A stretch of 64,000 nt of DNA, from the NCBI GenBank assembly GCA_023053575.1, contig JAKZAP010000011.1:1674001-1738000 (forward strand), read 5' to 3'. Shown piece by piece: positions 21,690 through 32,300 of this stretch. This stretch comes from Branchinecta lynchi (taxonomy: Eukaryota; Arthropoda; Branchiopoda; Anostraca; Branchinectidae). A program made the translations under genes and the position numbers. The notes below the pieces were generated by a model, which saw nothing but the letters and a program-made list of their open reading frames with translations, was not told the origin of the DNA and ran no database searches. Within the stretch, counting starts at the first letter, position 1; every line of letters starts with the position of its first letter.

Positions 21690-23830
21690 TTGAGTCGATT
21701 GTTTCGAGAACAGTCGACGAAAACTCAAACTTATGATCTCCACGGAGATCCTACAGTAGCTTTGTTTAGAAATCCGAAACCCAGGTATGAAAGGCAGCAA
21801 TGTAGGATGTGAAATTTATTACCCCTAAAATTCCCAGTCCCCAGCAACGAAAACTAAACCAGATGTGAAACAATAGAAGTTATAGATGGTCATATTTATT
21901 ATCTCATAAGGTTTTCTAGGGGTGGATAGGATGGGAAACATCTGACTGGCCAATATCTTGCAATTATACCTATTAGAAACAGTTGACAAAACAAACAGCA
22001 CCACAGGTACACGAAATGTTGACACACATTTTCTAAAGTTTGGCAAAAGGTCGTTACAGGAATAAAATAACAAAGAGAAAAAACAGGAATTCCAGCACGC
22101 TGCTCATTTCAGCTTTCCCGGGAGAGCTAAGCTTCGGTAGCAGCTTCTGCGTATGTGGCGCAAGATTTTTAAATCCGATTTTTTTTTCTGTTAAAATTCA
22201 ATTACTTCCCGCACAAATTCTACCTTTCTAATGTGGCTCAGACCCCAAAATCTCAAGCTTAAAGTTCAATGGGTGGATTAAACAATCACGACACCACATT
22301 ACCACCCCCTGGAATACAATGTTACATCAGAAATCAGCAGATTCCTCGACAACTTATTTTCGCTAATAAATAGTTATGCCGTTTTTGCTGACGGCCCATA
22401 CTCTTAGAATACTTAAAATACTTATTTTTTTATTGATAAACACAGTTTAACTCTTCTGTATTTACATCTACTGCACTAATGGAAAAAACTACGTTTTTGC
22501 TGGTGTGCAGTAGTAAAGTTTAACCATTTTCTAAACACACCAACAAACAACATAATAAATAACTAATGAAAAAAAAAAAAGAAAAAAAAGAACAGACCCC
22601 CCACAAAAAAAAACAATAAACAGACCAAACTCCGTCACATTATCACCTCCAAAATAAACATATACCTCCCAACAACCCTACTCCCTCCCTACCACCCATC
22701 CACCAATTCCTCCCTACCACCCCCAACCAACCAACTCCGATTTACTAGCTTCGACAAATATAAGTGGAGTTTCTTTTTGTTATCTATTCGTTGTTATTAT
22801 ATACTCAATGATTATTTGTATTGTTGACAAATATTTATATTAACGGTGTTATCTGAGTTTTCTTTGTAAGCTCTGGAATCAGCTACAAGTAGGTCGGTTA
22901 TATTTGTACATTTTGGCAGTGTTGTAACTTTACATCCAGAAAGCAAAACTTTTCTTCGGTACTACAAGAATGTTTCGTCAGATAACACTTTCGCAGCCTT
23001 GGCACTTTCATCGCTCAGCACTACAAAACGATTGATTTTCGTACATGGCCGAGAGTTTTTGAATGTACGCGCCTTCCATTACCATGCTCTTAAATCGCCT
23101 TCGCCGATACGCCGAAGAGTCAATGACAAGCGATAACTAGAACACGGCTTATTTATGAAGCGCTATCTAGTGGAAGTCAGAAATGTGTATGTGTGAAGCA
23201 TTTTATAAACATTAAAGCATAGTTAGTGCCCATTGTGCTTTAATGAACAGTTGGAAACAGGACTGTTTTGTCATATGACCGATGACATGCCATTCTTAAT
23301 GAATTGTGACAAAGGGGGCATTAGTCTGCTACGAATTGGTTTATAGCACTTTTTATTACCTTGCTAATGGAAAAGGTTTAAAGGGTGGGATTGGCAGGCA
23401 GACCATTCAGTGTTCGAACAAATGCTATTCGTGCAAGATCTTCAACATTTCTTTGGATTTATACCGGCGGTTTGTTTACATTTAAAGCTTTTAAAGGGGG
23501 GTGATTACAACGTTATTTCAATACTTGTTTGGTTATTGGAGAAGAGAAATGTCTTGGCTCTAAAGCTGTTTGTATATAAATGTGATACACATTTTACTTT
23601 TACACTCCACGTCTGAGCGCTTGCGCACTTGTTATGTCTTACCTAGGACAAGATTGACAAAGACAAAATAGAGTGTAACATATTTTGATTGAAAGTTGAG
23701 CAGGTAGATTTGAAGTGGAAGTCTGTACTCGATTTTTGGAGGGGATACATTTTTGTTTTATGTGTGAGATGAGGATTGTAGTTTTGGAGTAGAGTATTGG
23801 TTTAAATGTTGTAACAGAACGGCTAAAGTG
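21690..23830. other. No gene recognised; low-complexity tract at 22560-22740
   Basis: A fragment at 22100-22250 shares TTCCCGCACAAATTCTACC(T)TT-type sequence with the hAT interior at 46700-46760. At 22560-22740 an A-rich then CCTCCC/CCACCC-rich tract shows strong strand asymmetry. No exon or RNA gene seen. Confidence 0.4.
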
Positions 23831-24130
23831 GCCGTGGGCTAACATCCATTACTAATCCAATTGTCAGTGACCGGAGAGAAGCGGCATATAATACTAAGCC
23901 GCGGCTCGGGAGGTCTCGGACAAGCCAGTTGATGATGGAGCGTTGGGGCATGGTAAGGCCGAAGGCTTAGGTGCATTGCATTTTGTAACTTAGTTATTAA
24001 AAGAAAAAGAAAAAAGGGGGAAGAGTGGAGGAAGGCACAAAACTTTGGTCGTGGACAGTTGAATCTTCATGTCCAGCGATACCGTTGGGTCATCAATTGT
24101 CCGTGACCGGAGAGCAGCGGTATATAATAC
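23830..24130. repeat. Diverged local duplication ACCGGAGAG-AGCGGTATATAAT
   Basis: The phrase CAATTGTC(A/C)GTGACCGGAGAG(A/C)AGCGG(C/T)ATATAATAC occurs at 23860-23895 and 24095-24130, so the intervening DNA is bounded by direct repeats of about 40 bp. The right copy adjoins the retroelement fragment at 24093-24545. Confidence 0.5.
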
Positions 24131-24545
24131 CAGTGGTTCGCCACGACGACCTGTCCTGAGCCATCGACGAAAGCTCCTCCTTCGAAGACCTCGCCAACAT
24201 CACCTTCTTCTCTAACAACCTGCCAATAGTCATTTTGGGTCTCCCTGACTTGCGGAGGCCAGGGGGTGTCCAACACCATATGTCGTGTGGCAGCCTTCCA
24301 TCACCCATTCGCACCATATGCCCCCAATACATCCATCGCCACTTTCTAATGACATCAAGGATGAGGGTATGATCTGTCATATGATAAATCTTGCCGTTTC
24401 TTATTCTCTCCGTCAAGTGTCATTCAAAATAGATCTTAGGCAATTATTCTCGAGTGCCTGGAGTCGTCTTTCTAGTTGCGCAGTGATGCTCCAAGTTTCA
24501 CAGCCATACGTAAGGACGGAAAGGACATTGCTATTGTGAATTCTA
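24093..24545 (-). mobile_element. Non-LTR retrotransposon ORF2 C-terminal fragment
   Basis: Minus strand: NVLSVLTYGCETW (post-palm region of reverse transcriptase), then WRWMYWGHMVRMGDGRLP, then WTPPGLRKSGRPKMT, and AQDRSSWR. This is the widely recognised W-x-WGHVxRM...GxRxRGRPxxTW...AQDRxxWR tail of non-LTR ORF2 proteins. Frame breaks separate the pieces and no catalytic motif is present, so it is a dead fragment. Confidence 0.75.
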
Positions 24546-24549
24546 AGCT

Positions 24550-25600
24550 TTCGCTTCTGGGAATATTTGTTATTTCTCCAAACATTTCCAAGACAACTGA
24601 AGACAGAGCAAAGCCAATGCTATTCGGCACGAAATTTCTCTTTCAGATTTAGTATCTCGCTCCCATACAAATTCTAGGTGTAGTAAGAGAGGGGTCCGAT
24701 AGTCTTGTGACCCCCTTTGGGGTGGAGATATCGGGAAGGAACGTCTCGAGAAAACTACCATGTGGTTAGAAGGAAGCAGGAAGAGGCATCCGACTTTGAG
24801 TGGGCGCGACCTTAACTGATATGCCAACTACCTTCGCAACTGTAATATGCGATTTCAGCTCTTGCTCATACGGTTACGTTCCCGTGAAGTTCAACTTAAA
24901 AACATAGGACTAAGCAGACCTCAAAATCGGATGATGGCGTTCGCCCCTTTCGAACTGTCGCTTAGGAGTGATCACTTGGCCAATATTCGGCATCAATCAC
25001 AATAGGCCTACTGGGAGCAAGAGCAACTGGTTAGCTCGCATCAATTCTCTATCGATTCCTCTATCTTCTCCTGTCAAACTTTTTTTTTATAGGCCCAGGC
25101 GGAGTCTTGCCTACGAACAATGAGAAAAGTTATCAATGTTCTTCATCCAGTAGTTTTTGTTCTTTCTTTTTACTTCTACTTCGTTTCTTAACTTAAAAAA
25201 GTCATTTTCGGCTCAGACGGCTTTTGGAAGGCGCGGATTTACGTCATGTTACTGGCCGTCGCTGTTTTTACAGTAGCTTTAAGAATTATAGTAATTTTAT
25301 TTTTTACCCATCAAAAAGCAAATGGCATAGACGGAGTAGGGATAAAGAAAGAAAATAAGAAGGAAACACTATAACAAGCGGAGACCAGACAAACATAGAT
25401 ACTAAGACAATATTATCCTATCTACAAAACTATCCTGTTGTAGAAGAATGCTCTCCCATTGATGTTTAATCTTATTGCTGTAATTCTGTATCAGTTGTCC
25501 TACTGTTGTAAGTGGGTCAGTGATGTTGTAAGTAGTGACGATGGAGACGGAGCAGGAATTTACAGAAACGAAAACAAAAAGAGCCAATTTGTGTTTTATC
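24550..25600. other. No gene recognised
   Basis: Unremarkable AT-rich sequence with short open frames only. Part of 24570-24830 could belong to the retroelement fragment to its left, but I see no motif. Confidence 0.3.
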
Positions 25601-25607
25601 AGTGTTA

Positions 25608-25919
25608 GTTAACATTCGCCAGAAAGTTATGAATTAGAAATGTCAGTTTACATTTGTTTCGCTGTAGTAATCCAAACAAACGCCTCAAAGAACCAGAAAT
25701 CCTAACCCTGGCCATAAAAGCACTCGGGACAGGGGCGTTTCGAGGGGGTGGGGGGGGGGGGGGGTTAACATTCGCCAGAAAGTTATGAATTAGAAATGTC
25801 AGTTAACATTTGTTTCGCTGTAGTAATCCAAACAAACGCCTCAAAGAACCAGAAATCCTAACCCTGGCCATAAAAGCACTCGGGACAGGGGCGTTTCGAG
25901 GGGGTGGGGGGGGGGGGGG
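25608..25919 (+). repeat. 156-bp tandem duplication carrying a hAT-like terminus and G-tract
   Basis: The segment beginning GTTAACATTCGCCAGAAAG repeats at 25608 and 25764 with essentially one substitution. Each unit ends CAGGGGCGTTTCGAGGGGG plus a G homopolymer. The near identity means the duplication is very young or an assembly artefact at the homopolymer. Confidence 0.8.
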
Positions 25920-26700
25920 GAGTTCTAGTCGTAAATTCGAGACAGTCGTAAGGTTTGACCTTGCCAGGTAAAGGCCGACAAAGCAGTTAGCTAATCGTGA
26001 ACTTTGCCTTCAAATCACCAGTTTCTGCTCGTATTGTTCCAGAGAGATTTTATAGTAGATACCAGATAGCGAGTAGGCGACTAAGAAAAACGGCGCAGGT
26101 AAAGTTTTGCGAAACATTTTAAAGGCTGCCTAATACCTCACATATCTGCCTTGCCGGGATAACTCACAAATGGAGTAGAATATTTACCCTGGAAGTTGGT
26201 TTGCTTTCACTTCGACTTTAGAGTACAAAAAAATTGTGCAATCGTCAGGCCCCATACAGTGCTTACGAAGCCTGTATGACAGGGCACAGAGCCATTAAAA
26301 CAAAAACATCTTTTTAAGATAAGAAATTTTTGCACAAAACCAGATAGGATAATACTGAAATGTCGCGCCGCAGGCGAAATTTCCAAAAATCAGCCTGTTT
26401 TCAGCGCCACAGAGGGAAATAAATCACGAAACAGTCCCTCCCCCGACCCAATAATCGTTATGGGAGAAACAGTTATCAGTGAGTGGAATAACCATACCAT
26501 AGCTGACAAACATGCTAACTGTTCTTACAAGTGCCATATGGGCTTTCAGCTCTTGTTTAGTTTAGTTAGCATCAGAGCAAAATTGTACTCTGGTTAGCAT
26601 TTAGAATTCGTTCTGACTACCCTTTAATCTTTACACCATATCTGTCCCCGCATTCGCTTAAATACGACGCCTGGTCGTATTCGTCACCTTCAACTCAGAG
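25920..26700. repeat. hAT-like interior remnants
   Basis: CGCGCCGCAGGCGAAATTTCC at 26364 and GGCGCAGGTAAAGTTTTGCG at 26092 match the internal motif of the G-tract hAT family (19090, 46660). No right terminus found. Confidence 0.4.
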
Positions 26701-26935
26701 GTCGTTGGATCGCTCCCGCTTTTGGATCTTTTGCTTTTGCTACCGTTGTTCCTAGTTTCCGGTCTCCCGGACCCGGGGAAAGTTGGGTTGGGGAAGTGAT
26801 TATTTGCAAGTTAATCTGGTCGGGTCCGTGATATGCCTGCGAAGTTTCATCGTCCTAGCTCGTGTGGAAGTGCCCGAACTAGAAAAACCTGGACCGACCG
26901 ATCGATAGAAATTGCGATCGCTATATGGCACTTGC
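26700..26935 (+). repeat. Dispersed repeat ending in CTATATGGCACTTG
   Basis: Shares AAGTTTCATCGTCCTAGCTC, a GACCGACCGATCGATAG-type block and GATCGCTATATGGCACTTG with 12000-12165 and 42350-42545. The three copies end at the same phrase, so they are copies of one element or one array terminus. Confidence 0.6.
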
Positions 26936-27052
26936 CCTCATCAACCGCACAGGTTAGACCCTTAGGCTACCACTTTCTAGAAATAAGCTGAATCGGGATG
27001 TAGAAAAAAAAAAAAAAAAAAAAAACACGACAAAACCAAAGTTTTCTTCCAG

Positions 27053-27646
27053 ACTTCAACAGTTCTCTTCTTCGTTGTAACCTGCGTCTTTGCTCAGAAG
27101 TACGCACCGAATCCAGCTTACCCGAGGTCATCCTACCCTGAGCCAAAACCGAAGTACGAGCCAGCCTACCCCAAACCAGCATACGAGCCAGCTTATCCTA
27201 AGCCAGCATACACGCCAGAATATCCTAGACTAGCCTACCCAGAACCAGCTCACCCCAAGCCAGCATACCCGAGGTCATCCTACTGTGAGCCAAAACCGAA
27301 GTACGAGCCAGCCTACCCCAAACCAGCATACGAGCCAGCTTATCCTAAGCCAGCATACACGCCAGAATATCCTAGACTAGCCTACCCAGAACCAGCTCAC
27401 CCCAAGCCAGCATACCCGAGGTCATCCTACTGTGAGCCAAAACCGAAGTACGAGCCAGCCTACCCCAAACCAGCATACGAGTCAGCCTACCCCAAACCAG
27501 CATACGAGCAAGAATACCCTAGACTAGCCTCCCGAGAACCAGCTGACCCCAGAGTATATGAACCAGCTACCACAAGTCAAGCTACGGCCAAGTTCCAGCC
27601 CTCCCGCCATTTGGAGCCGCCGCAATGTAAAAGGCTACGACGGTAA
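27053..27646 (+). CDS. Secreted Pro/Tyr-rich repeat protein, main exon (first exon not found)
   Basis: The open frame starts directly after the acceptor TTTTCTTCCAG (AG at 27051-27052) in phase 0 and runs 197 codons to TAA at 27644-27646. It opens with TSTVLFFVVTCVFAQKY, a signal-peptide core with a likely cleavage after VFA, so the missing upstream exon needs to supply only the Met and a few residues, as in many cuticle and matrix protein genes. The mature part is a 49-residue repeat (147 bp; two and a half units starting at 27119, 27266 and 27413) made of YPKPAYEPAY-type blocks. A Cys replaces Pro in units two and three (SSYCEPK). Resembles adhesive, cuticle or shell-matrix repeat proteins in composition only; no family assignment. 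Another frame (27603-27821, GYDGKMYGGWEIYAYRY...) also looks protein-like and would be reached by a one-base frame change near 27620, so the C-terminus is uncertain or the gene is broken. Confidence 0.6.
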   Translation, partial: TSTVLFFVVTCVFAQKYAPNPAYPRSSYPEPKPKYEPAYPKPAYEPAYPKPAYTPEYPRLAYPEPAHPKPAYPRSSYCEPKPKYEPAYPKPAYEPAYPKPAYTPEYPRLAYPEPAHPKPAYPRSSYCEPKPKYEPAYPKPAYESAYPKPAYEQEYPRLASREPADPRVYEPATTSQATAKFQPSRHLEPPQCKRLRR

Positions 27647-27984
27647 AATGTATGGGGGCTGGGAGATCTATGCTTACCGATACGAATCAACGACCCGAGG
27701 ACCCAACGGAATCGACTCTGCTTATGCCTGCAAAGTCGACGGTCAGGAATCCCAGTTAGCCAAGGCAAGCAAGATCCTCACTACAGCAAAGAACACAGCA
27801 AGTACTAAAAAGCGAAGATAAAATTTGTACTGGAATATATTTTTTAGAAAATGAAAGTTGAGTAGAAAAAAGGTAAGGCGGGTCCTTTAAAATTGTTCCA
27901 GTGCGAAGGAGCTATCTGCTCGTGAAGTGGATGGATGTGTCTCTATTCCTAACGTACAAAATAGTAGTGCTGGTAAAATTCAGG

Positions 27985-28050
27985 TCAAACAACGAGTCGA
28001 TAAGAGATGTATCTCCCAGCAGTTTCGGACGGGCGAACAATCTTGACAAC
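27985..28050 (-). CDS. POLR2E: POLR2E exon 7 (terminal)
   Basis: 22 codons including TGA (27987-27985), entered in phase 0 after a T-rich tract and ACAG. Encodes [20 protein letters not shown] plus a final V, the C-terminal strand of the RpoH-like domain. No canonical AATAAA lies close downstream on the minus strand. Confidence 0.96.
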   Translation of the reverse strand, partial: VVKIVRPSETAGRYISYRLVV

Positions 28051-29368
28051 CTGTAAAAAAAAATACTTTAAAGTTTAACCGACAATCGAGTTACCCATCA
28101 CTCATTAACTTGAAGAGGCATGAAAACCCGATGAATATTCGCTACTCCGTCTTTCCACTATTCACGAATAATATTTTACATGGTGGAATTTCCCTGTAGA
28201 TCTTCCCGCTACTGCAACGTGATTACTTGGCGTTGGGATCCATTACTCTCCCCTGGCACTTGTTCAAATCAGTTAATAAGCTGCATAAGGATTTTCAGCA
28301 TCACCGTTCTGAAACTAGCTAGAGCAGCCCAAGTAGGCGGCGACTTGATTAGAGCTGCATAAGAGAAAATATGATCGATTTCTATTTTTCTTTAAGTACA
28401 CATCTTACTAGAAATGATCTTTTCACTATGAAACGGATCAGAAAAACGTTTCTCGAAAATACCATTACTTCTGTCTGAATTTGGCGATTTTCTTGTCAGC
28501 GCTTTTCGATTCTATTCAGCCTTCCTGCTCTCTGACGCTGCGGCTGGGCACAAAACATTTGAAAACTGTACGCGCCGTGGTTAAAAGTAGGAAAACTAAT
28601 CAAATATAAGAAGTAAAAAACAGAACATATCGTATCCTTGTGTTTGAAAGAGTTGCGAGCGGACATTCAAGATTCTGTCAAACTTTGCGTTGTGTAACCG
28701 GCAAAAGTCGGCACGGCCAAGAACGCGCTAAAAATTCGTAGGTACAAAAGGAAACAATGGAGAAAAGTGGGGATTTTAGAAGCTTATAATTCCATAAGGG
28801 AGCTAGGTATTTTATCAAATGCAGAATAAGCAAGAGGGGTCCTTTAAGCATGCCCGTCACGTCCTGCACGCAGTATAAGTTAATGCGTATAGCTCTTATG
28901 TATCTTATTACATAAATTTAAACAACGCTTATTTTGCGGAGTACTCGCGGGCTCGAGTTGCCATGCATTTTTCTAGCACCCGTCCTTTGACAGTAGTCAA
29001 ACCTACAGCCTAGGGTTAAGCATGCTCGTCTTCGATGTCCACAAATGGCACTATTATGGGCGAATCCGTGTTTTTCATAGCTTCAGACACGGCATTGACA
29101 TATAGCTTAAATAGTTCCAGTATTTTGGCAATTGAGCAGGCCAGGGAGTTGTCACTCCAGTCGGTTGTTTGTAGGAGTGGTTTTGATAGAAGGCAATCGC
29201 CAAACCAAGTTATGGCACGAGCGCCGTGAGCAGCAAAAAGCCCAAACCGTCGTCGTCACGACTTCCAAGCATAACGAAGGCAGGGGTCCATCAGCCCGCC
29301 CACACGTCAGATGACCCACGAAAATTCGTCAGTTCGCCCATACCTGGTTGCAGGCCCGTATCCAGGAA

Positions 29369-29399
<31 letters not shown>

Positions 29400-32300
29400 T
29401 TGCCTGCGGGTCGGACAAATAAAAATAGATCAGAGGAAAAGCCTATAAAAATGACCATTTTTGTATGTTTCGGGGGGGGGGGGGGGGGGAGGGGGTTGAT
29501 GGATACGGCCTTGCCTGGTTGGTAGCCGTACTTATTCCTCTATTTTCTCGGATCGGTTAAGGTGGAGGATGCAAACAGCGAACAAATTAAATGCAGACGG
29601 GTCCGCAAGGGACCGCTAAATCATGCATGGGCTTCCTAACCTATTCACACGAAAAGACATTTTTGACACAAGACGGCAAAACACTGAAGGGATAGGCAGA
29701 CAAGACCAGGCGTCATCTACCTGGCCACGCCGGAGCCCGAAGTATCTTGCCACTGGATCACACGCTTGCATCCGCGGAAGCTTGTTTTCTGCGAGCTTGC
29801 TACACCATCCACGTATAGGAAAAGCTACGAGATTCGAAACATATCTTAGCACCCTTACGACTGATCACTACTTAGCCTACAGTGAAAGCTGACAGAAGCT
29901 GAACAGTTTTACCACCCGCTGAATTCCCATCGTGAAAACAATCTCAATATGTTGTAACTCGTACCGACCAAGGTTTCACAAAGGAAGATGACCTTACGAA
30001 AAATCATCCGTACACGGAAACACTTTCCTGATTACCTATCAGTAGAAGTGCCTCCGGTCTAGTAAGCTCCCACAAGTTTAGACATGCATCAGTGTGTGGG
30101 CACGGTGACTCTCCTCACCCCCCCCCCACCCCACCAGGGGCGTCACTAGCCTTTTACCTTTAGCAGAAGACGTCCGAATTCACCGACGAGACTGTAACTC
30201 ACTCGGTAGACAACAACGCTAAGACTGACGTCCCAACACTGAGACATGTGGGCACCATAGTAAGTTCAAACCTTCTGTCAACTACTCGCTCGCCCTCTAG
30301 GGCAGTATGCATTAGAGATCCAGCACAGCATTAGTGATATTCCCTGTCGCACTGAGCCCCTCCTACCCCCCCCCCCCCCCGCGGATGTCGCCTTGGGCCC
30401 AAGGACAAATACAGACGCTGAAGAGCTGGGTCACACTGGGCTAAAAAAGCCGCCTATTCGACAAACAACTGAAAATCCCTAGCGGACGTGGGATTTGATG
30501 GGCTTTGTGGCAGCCCAGGGATAATGAGAAGACTGCAACACTGTTTTGCTATAATTGGTCTCCTGACTTTAAAACAACAACATTCAGAATTAGTTGTATC
30601 TTGTTCTTTTTCTCCAAAAAGCCAGGAAATGAGCCAAGTGTGGCCAAGCTCTAATACTTTGTTTAAGCTTATTTTTTTTTTTACTAAATACGAAAGAAAC
30701 TATTTACCTGTCCTCTCTTTAGTCCAAAGTATCGTGCAACGGGGTCACCAGCTTGAATTCGCATTAGGTGGTTTTCTTTTAGTTTACTGAAAAAGGGTTG
30801 GTTAAGGAAACATGCTTGAAGGGGTAAACGAAACAGTTTTTTAGCACGAAAACACAAACGGGGTCGTGATCAGTGGACAACCAAACGTGCTCAGTTGGCT
30901 AAAGTTAAGCATCTCAGCTGAGAAGTCGACAGGCTAAAGTTAAGCATCTCAGCTGAGAAGTCGACATTATGCTGTTGAAAAACAACACACACAGATATGC
31001 ACCGCCATCTATGTGTATTTAGTTAGAGTGACAGTTACCAATATGAGAATGATCCGCAGAAGAAGTCGAAGAAAAGTAAATACAAAAAAATAAGTATTGA
31101 GAAGCCCGGGTTGGTTAGTATGTTTATTTATTAAGTTCGAATTCGGGTACTGGTTTAAGTGAATTTAAATAGGATAAGATATCTACGTTATGAAGTGATC
31201 AAACTGAAAGAGGTATAAACATTACGTTTGTGTTCCTCTTTCAGGGTTTTTATGTTTGTATACAAGAATAAAGGTCGTTCTACTTACCTCTTTACCCATG
31301 CTACCTAACAGTAACACCAGGCTCACAATCCTAACATATACCAGTTCAGTGCTCCAAGCCCGATGAAAACTTTGTCGCTGTACGAAAAAGTTGCATGTAT
31401 TGATATGCAGTAGTACAGAATACTTTAATTGAATGTGCCTCACACTGGGCTGATCTTAAGCAGTAGTATTAAGTAGCAGTCTGCCTTGCTCCAGTAGCAT
31501 CCAGTCTTGCTAGAGTAGCATCATTTGGTACTGAATGCTACTTTTTCATACAACTTCATACTACTATTTTGAGATAACTTTTCATCGGGATCGGATTAGT
31601 CTCAGTTTGTCCTACCCCCATGCCTTATTATTTGTCCTACTGCATGGTCATTAAGCTTAAAAAGTCTCCTCATAGTTAGAGCCAGCGGCAGTCTGTTCGC
31701 TAGTCTACAGATGTATGGTCATTAAGCTTAAAAGGTCTCCTCACAGTTAGCGCCAGCGGCAGTCTGTTCGCTAGTCTACAGCTGTATGGTCATTAAGCTT
31801 AAAAGGTCTCCTCACAGTTAGCGCCAGCGGCAGTCTGTTCGCTAGTCTACAGCTGTATGGTCATTAAGCTTAAAAAGTCTCCTCACAGTTAGCGAAGGCG
31901 GCAGTCTGTTCACTAGTCTACAGGCATTCGAGTGGTCTGTTCTATTCTAGACATTCTAGTCGACCATACATCGACTGGAGGACAAGCCAAGTCAGCCATA
32001 TGGCTTGTTCCAACTGGTTTTGTCTTCTGGTTTATGGCACTGCCAGCCGCACTGTCACTTTTACAGTCGGTTCAACAAGTTTTCTGAGTGGGAAGGCAGT
32101 TTATATATTTCAGAGAGCACGCTTTTTTTGTGTAAGATTAGCTAATTTTTAACTTACTAAACAAGGATATGACCGCGGTTATGATTTTGTTTCCTTATTC
32201 ATATGGCCCTTTGAGCTTTCATGGAATTAACTGTATTGTATCTTAAAATGTCTGGCTCCTCCATTTAGCCTTAGACACAGTGCACAATAGCATGCCCGAC

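Noticed and set aside
31644..31926. CRISPR-like regular array
   Set aside because: The 71-bp units are contiguous tandem repeats without unique spacers, in an animal intron.
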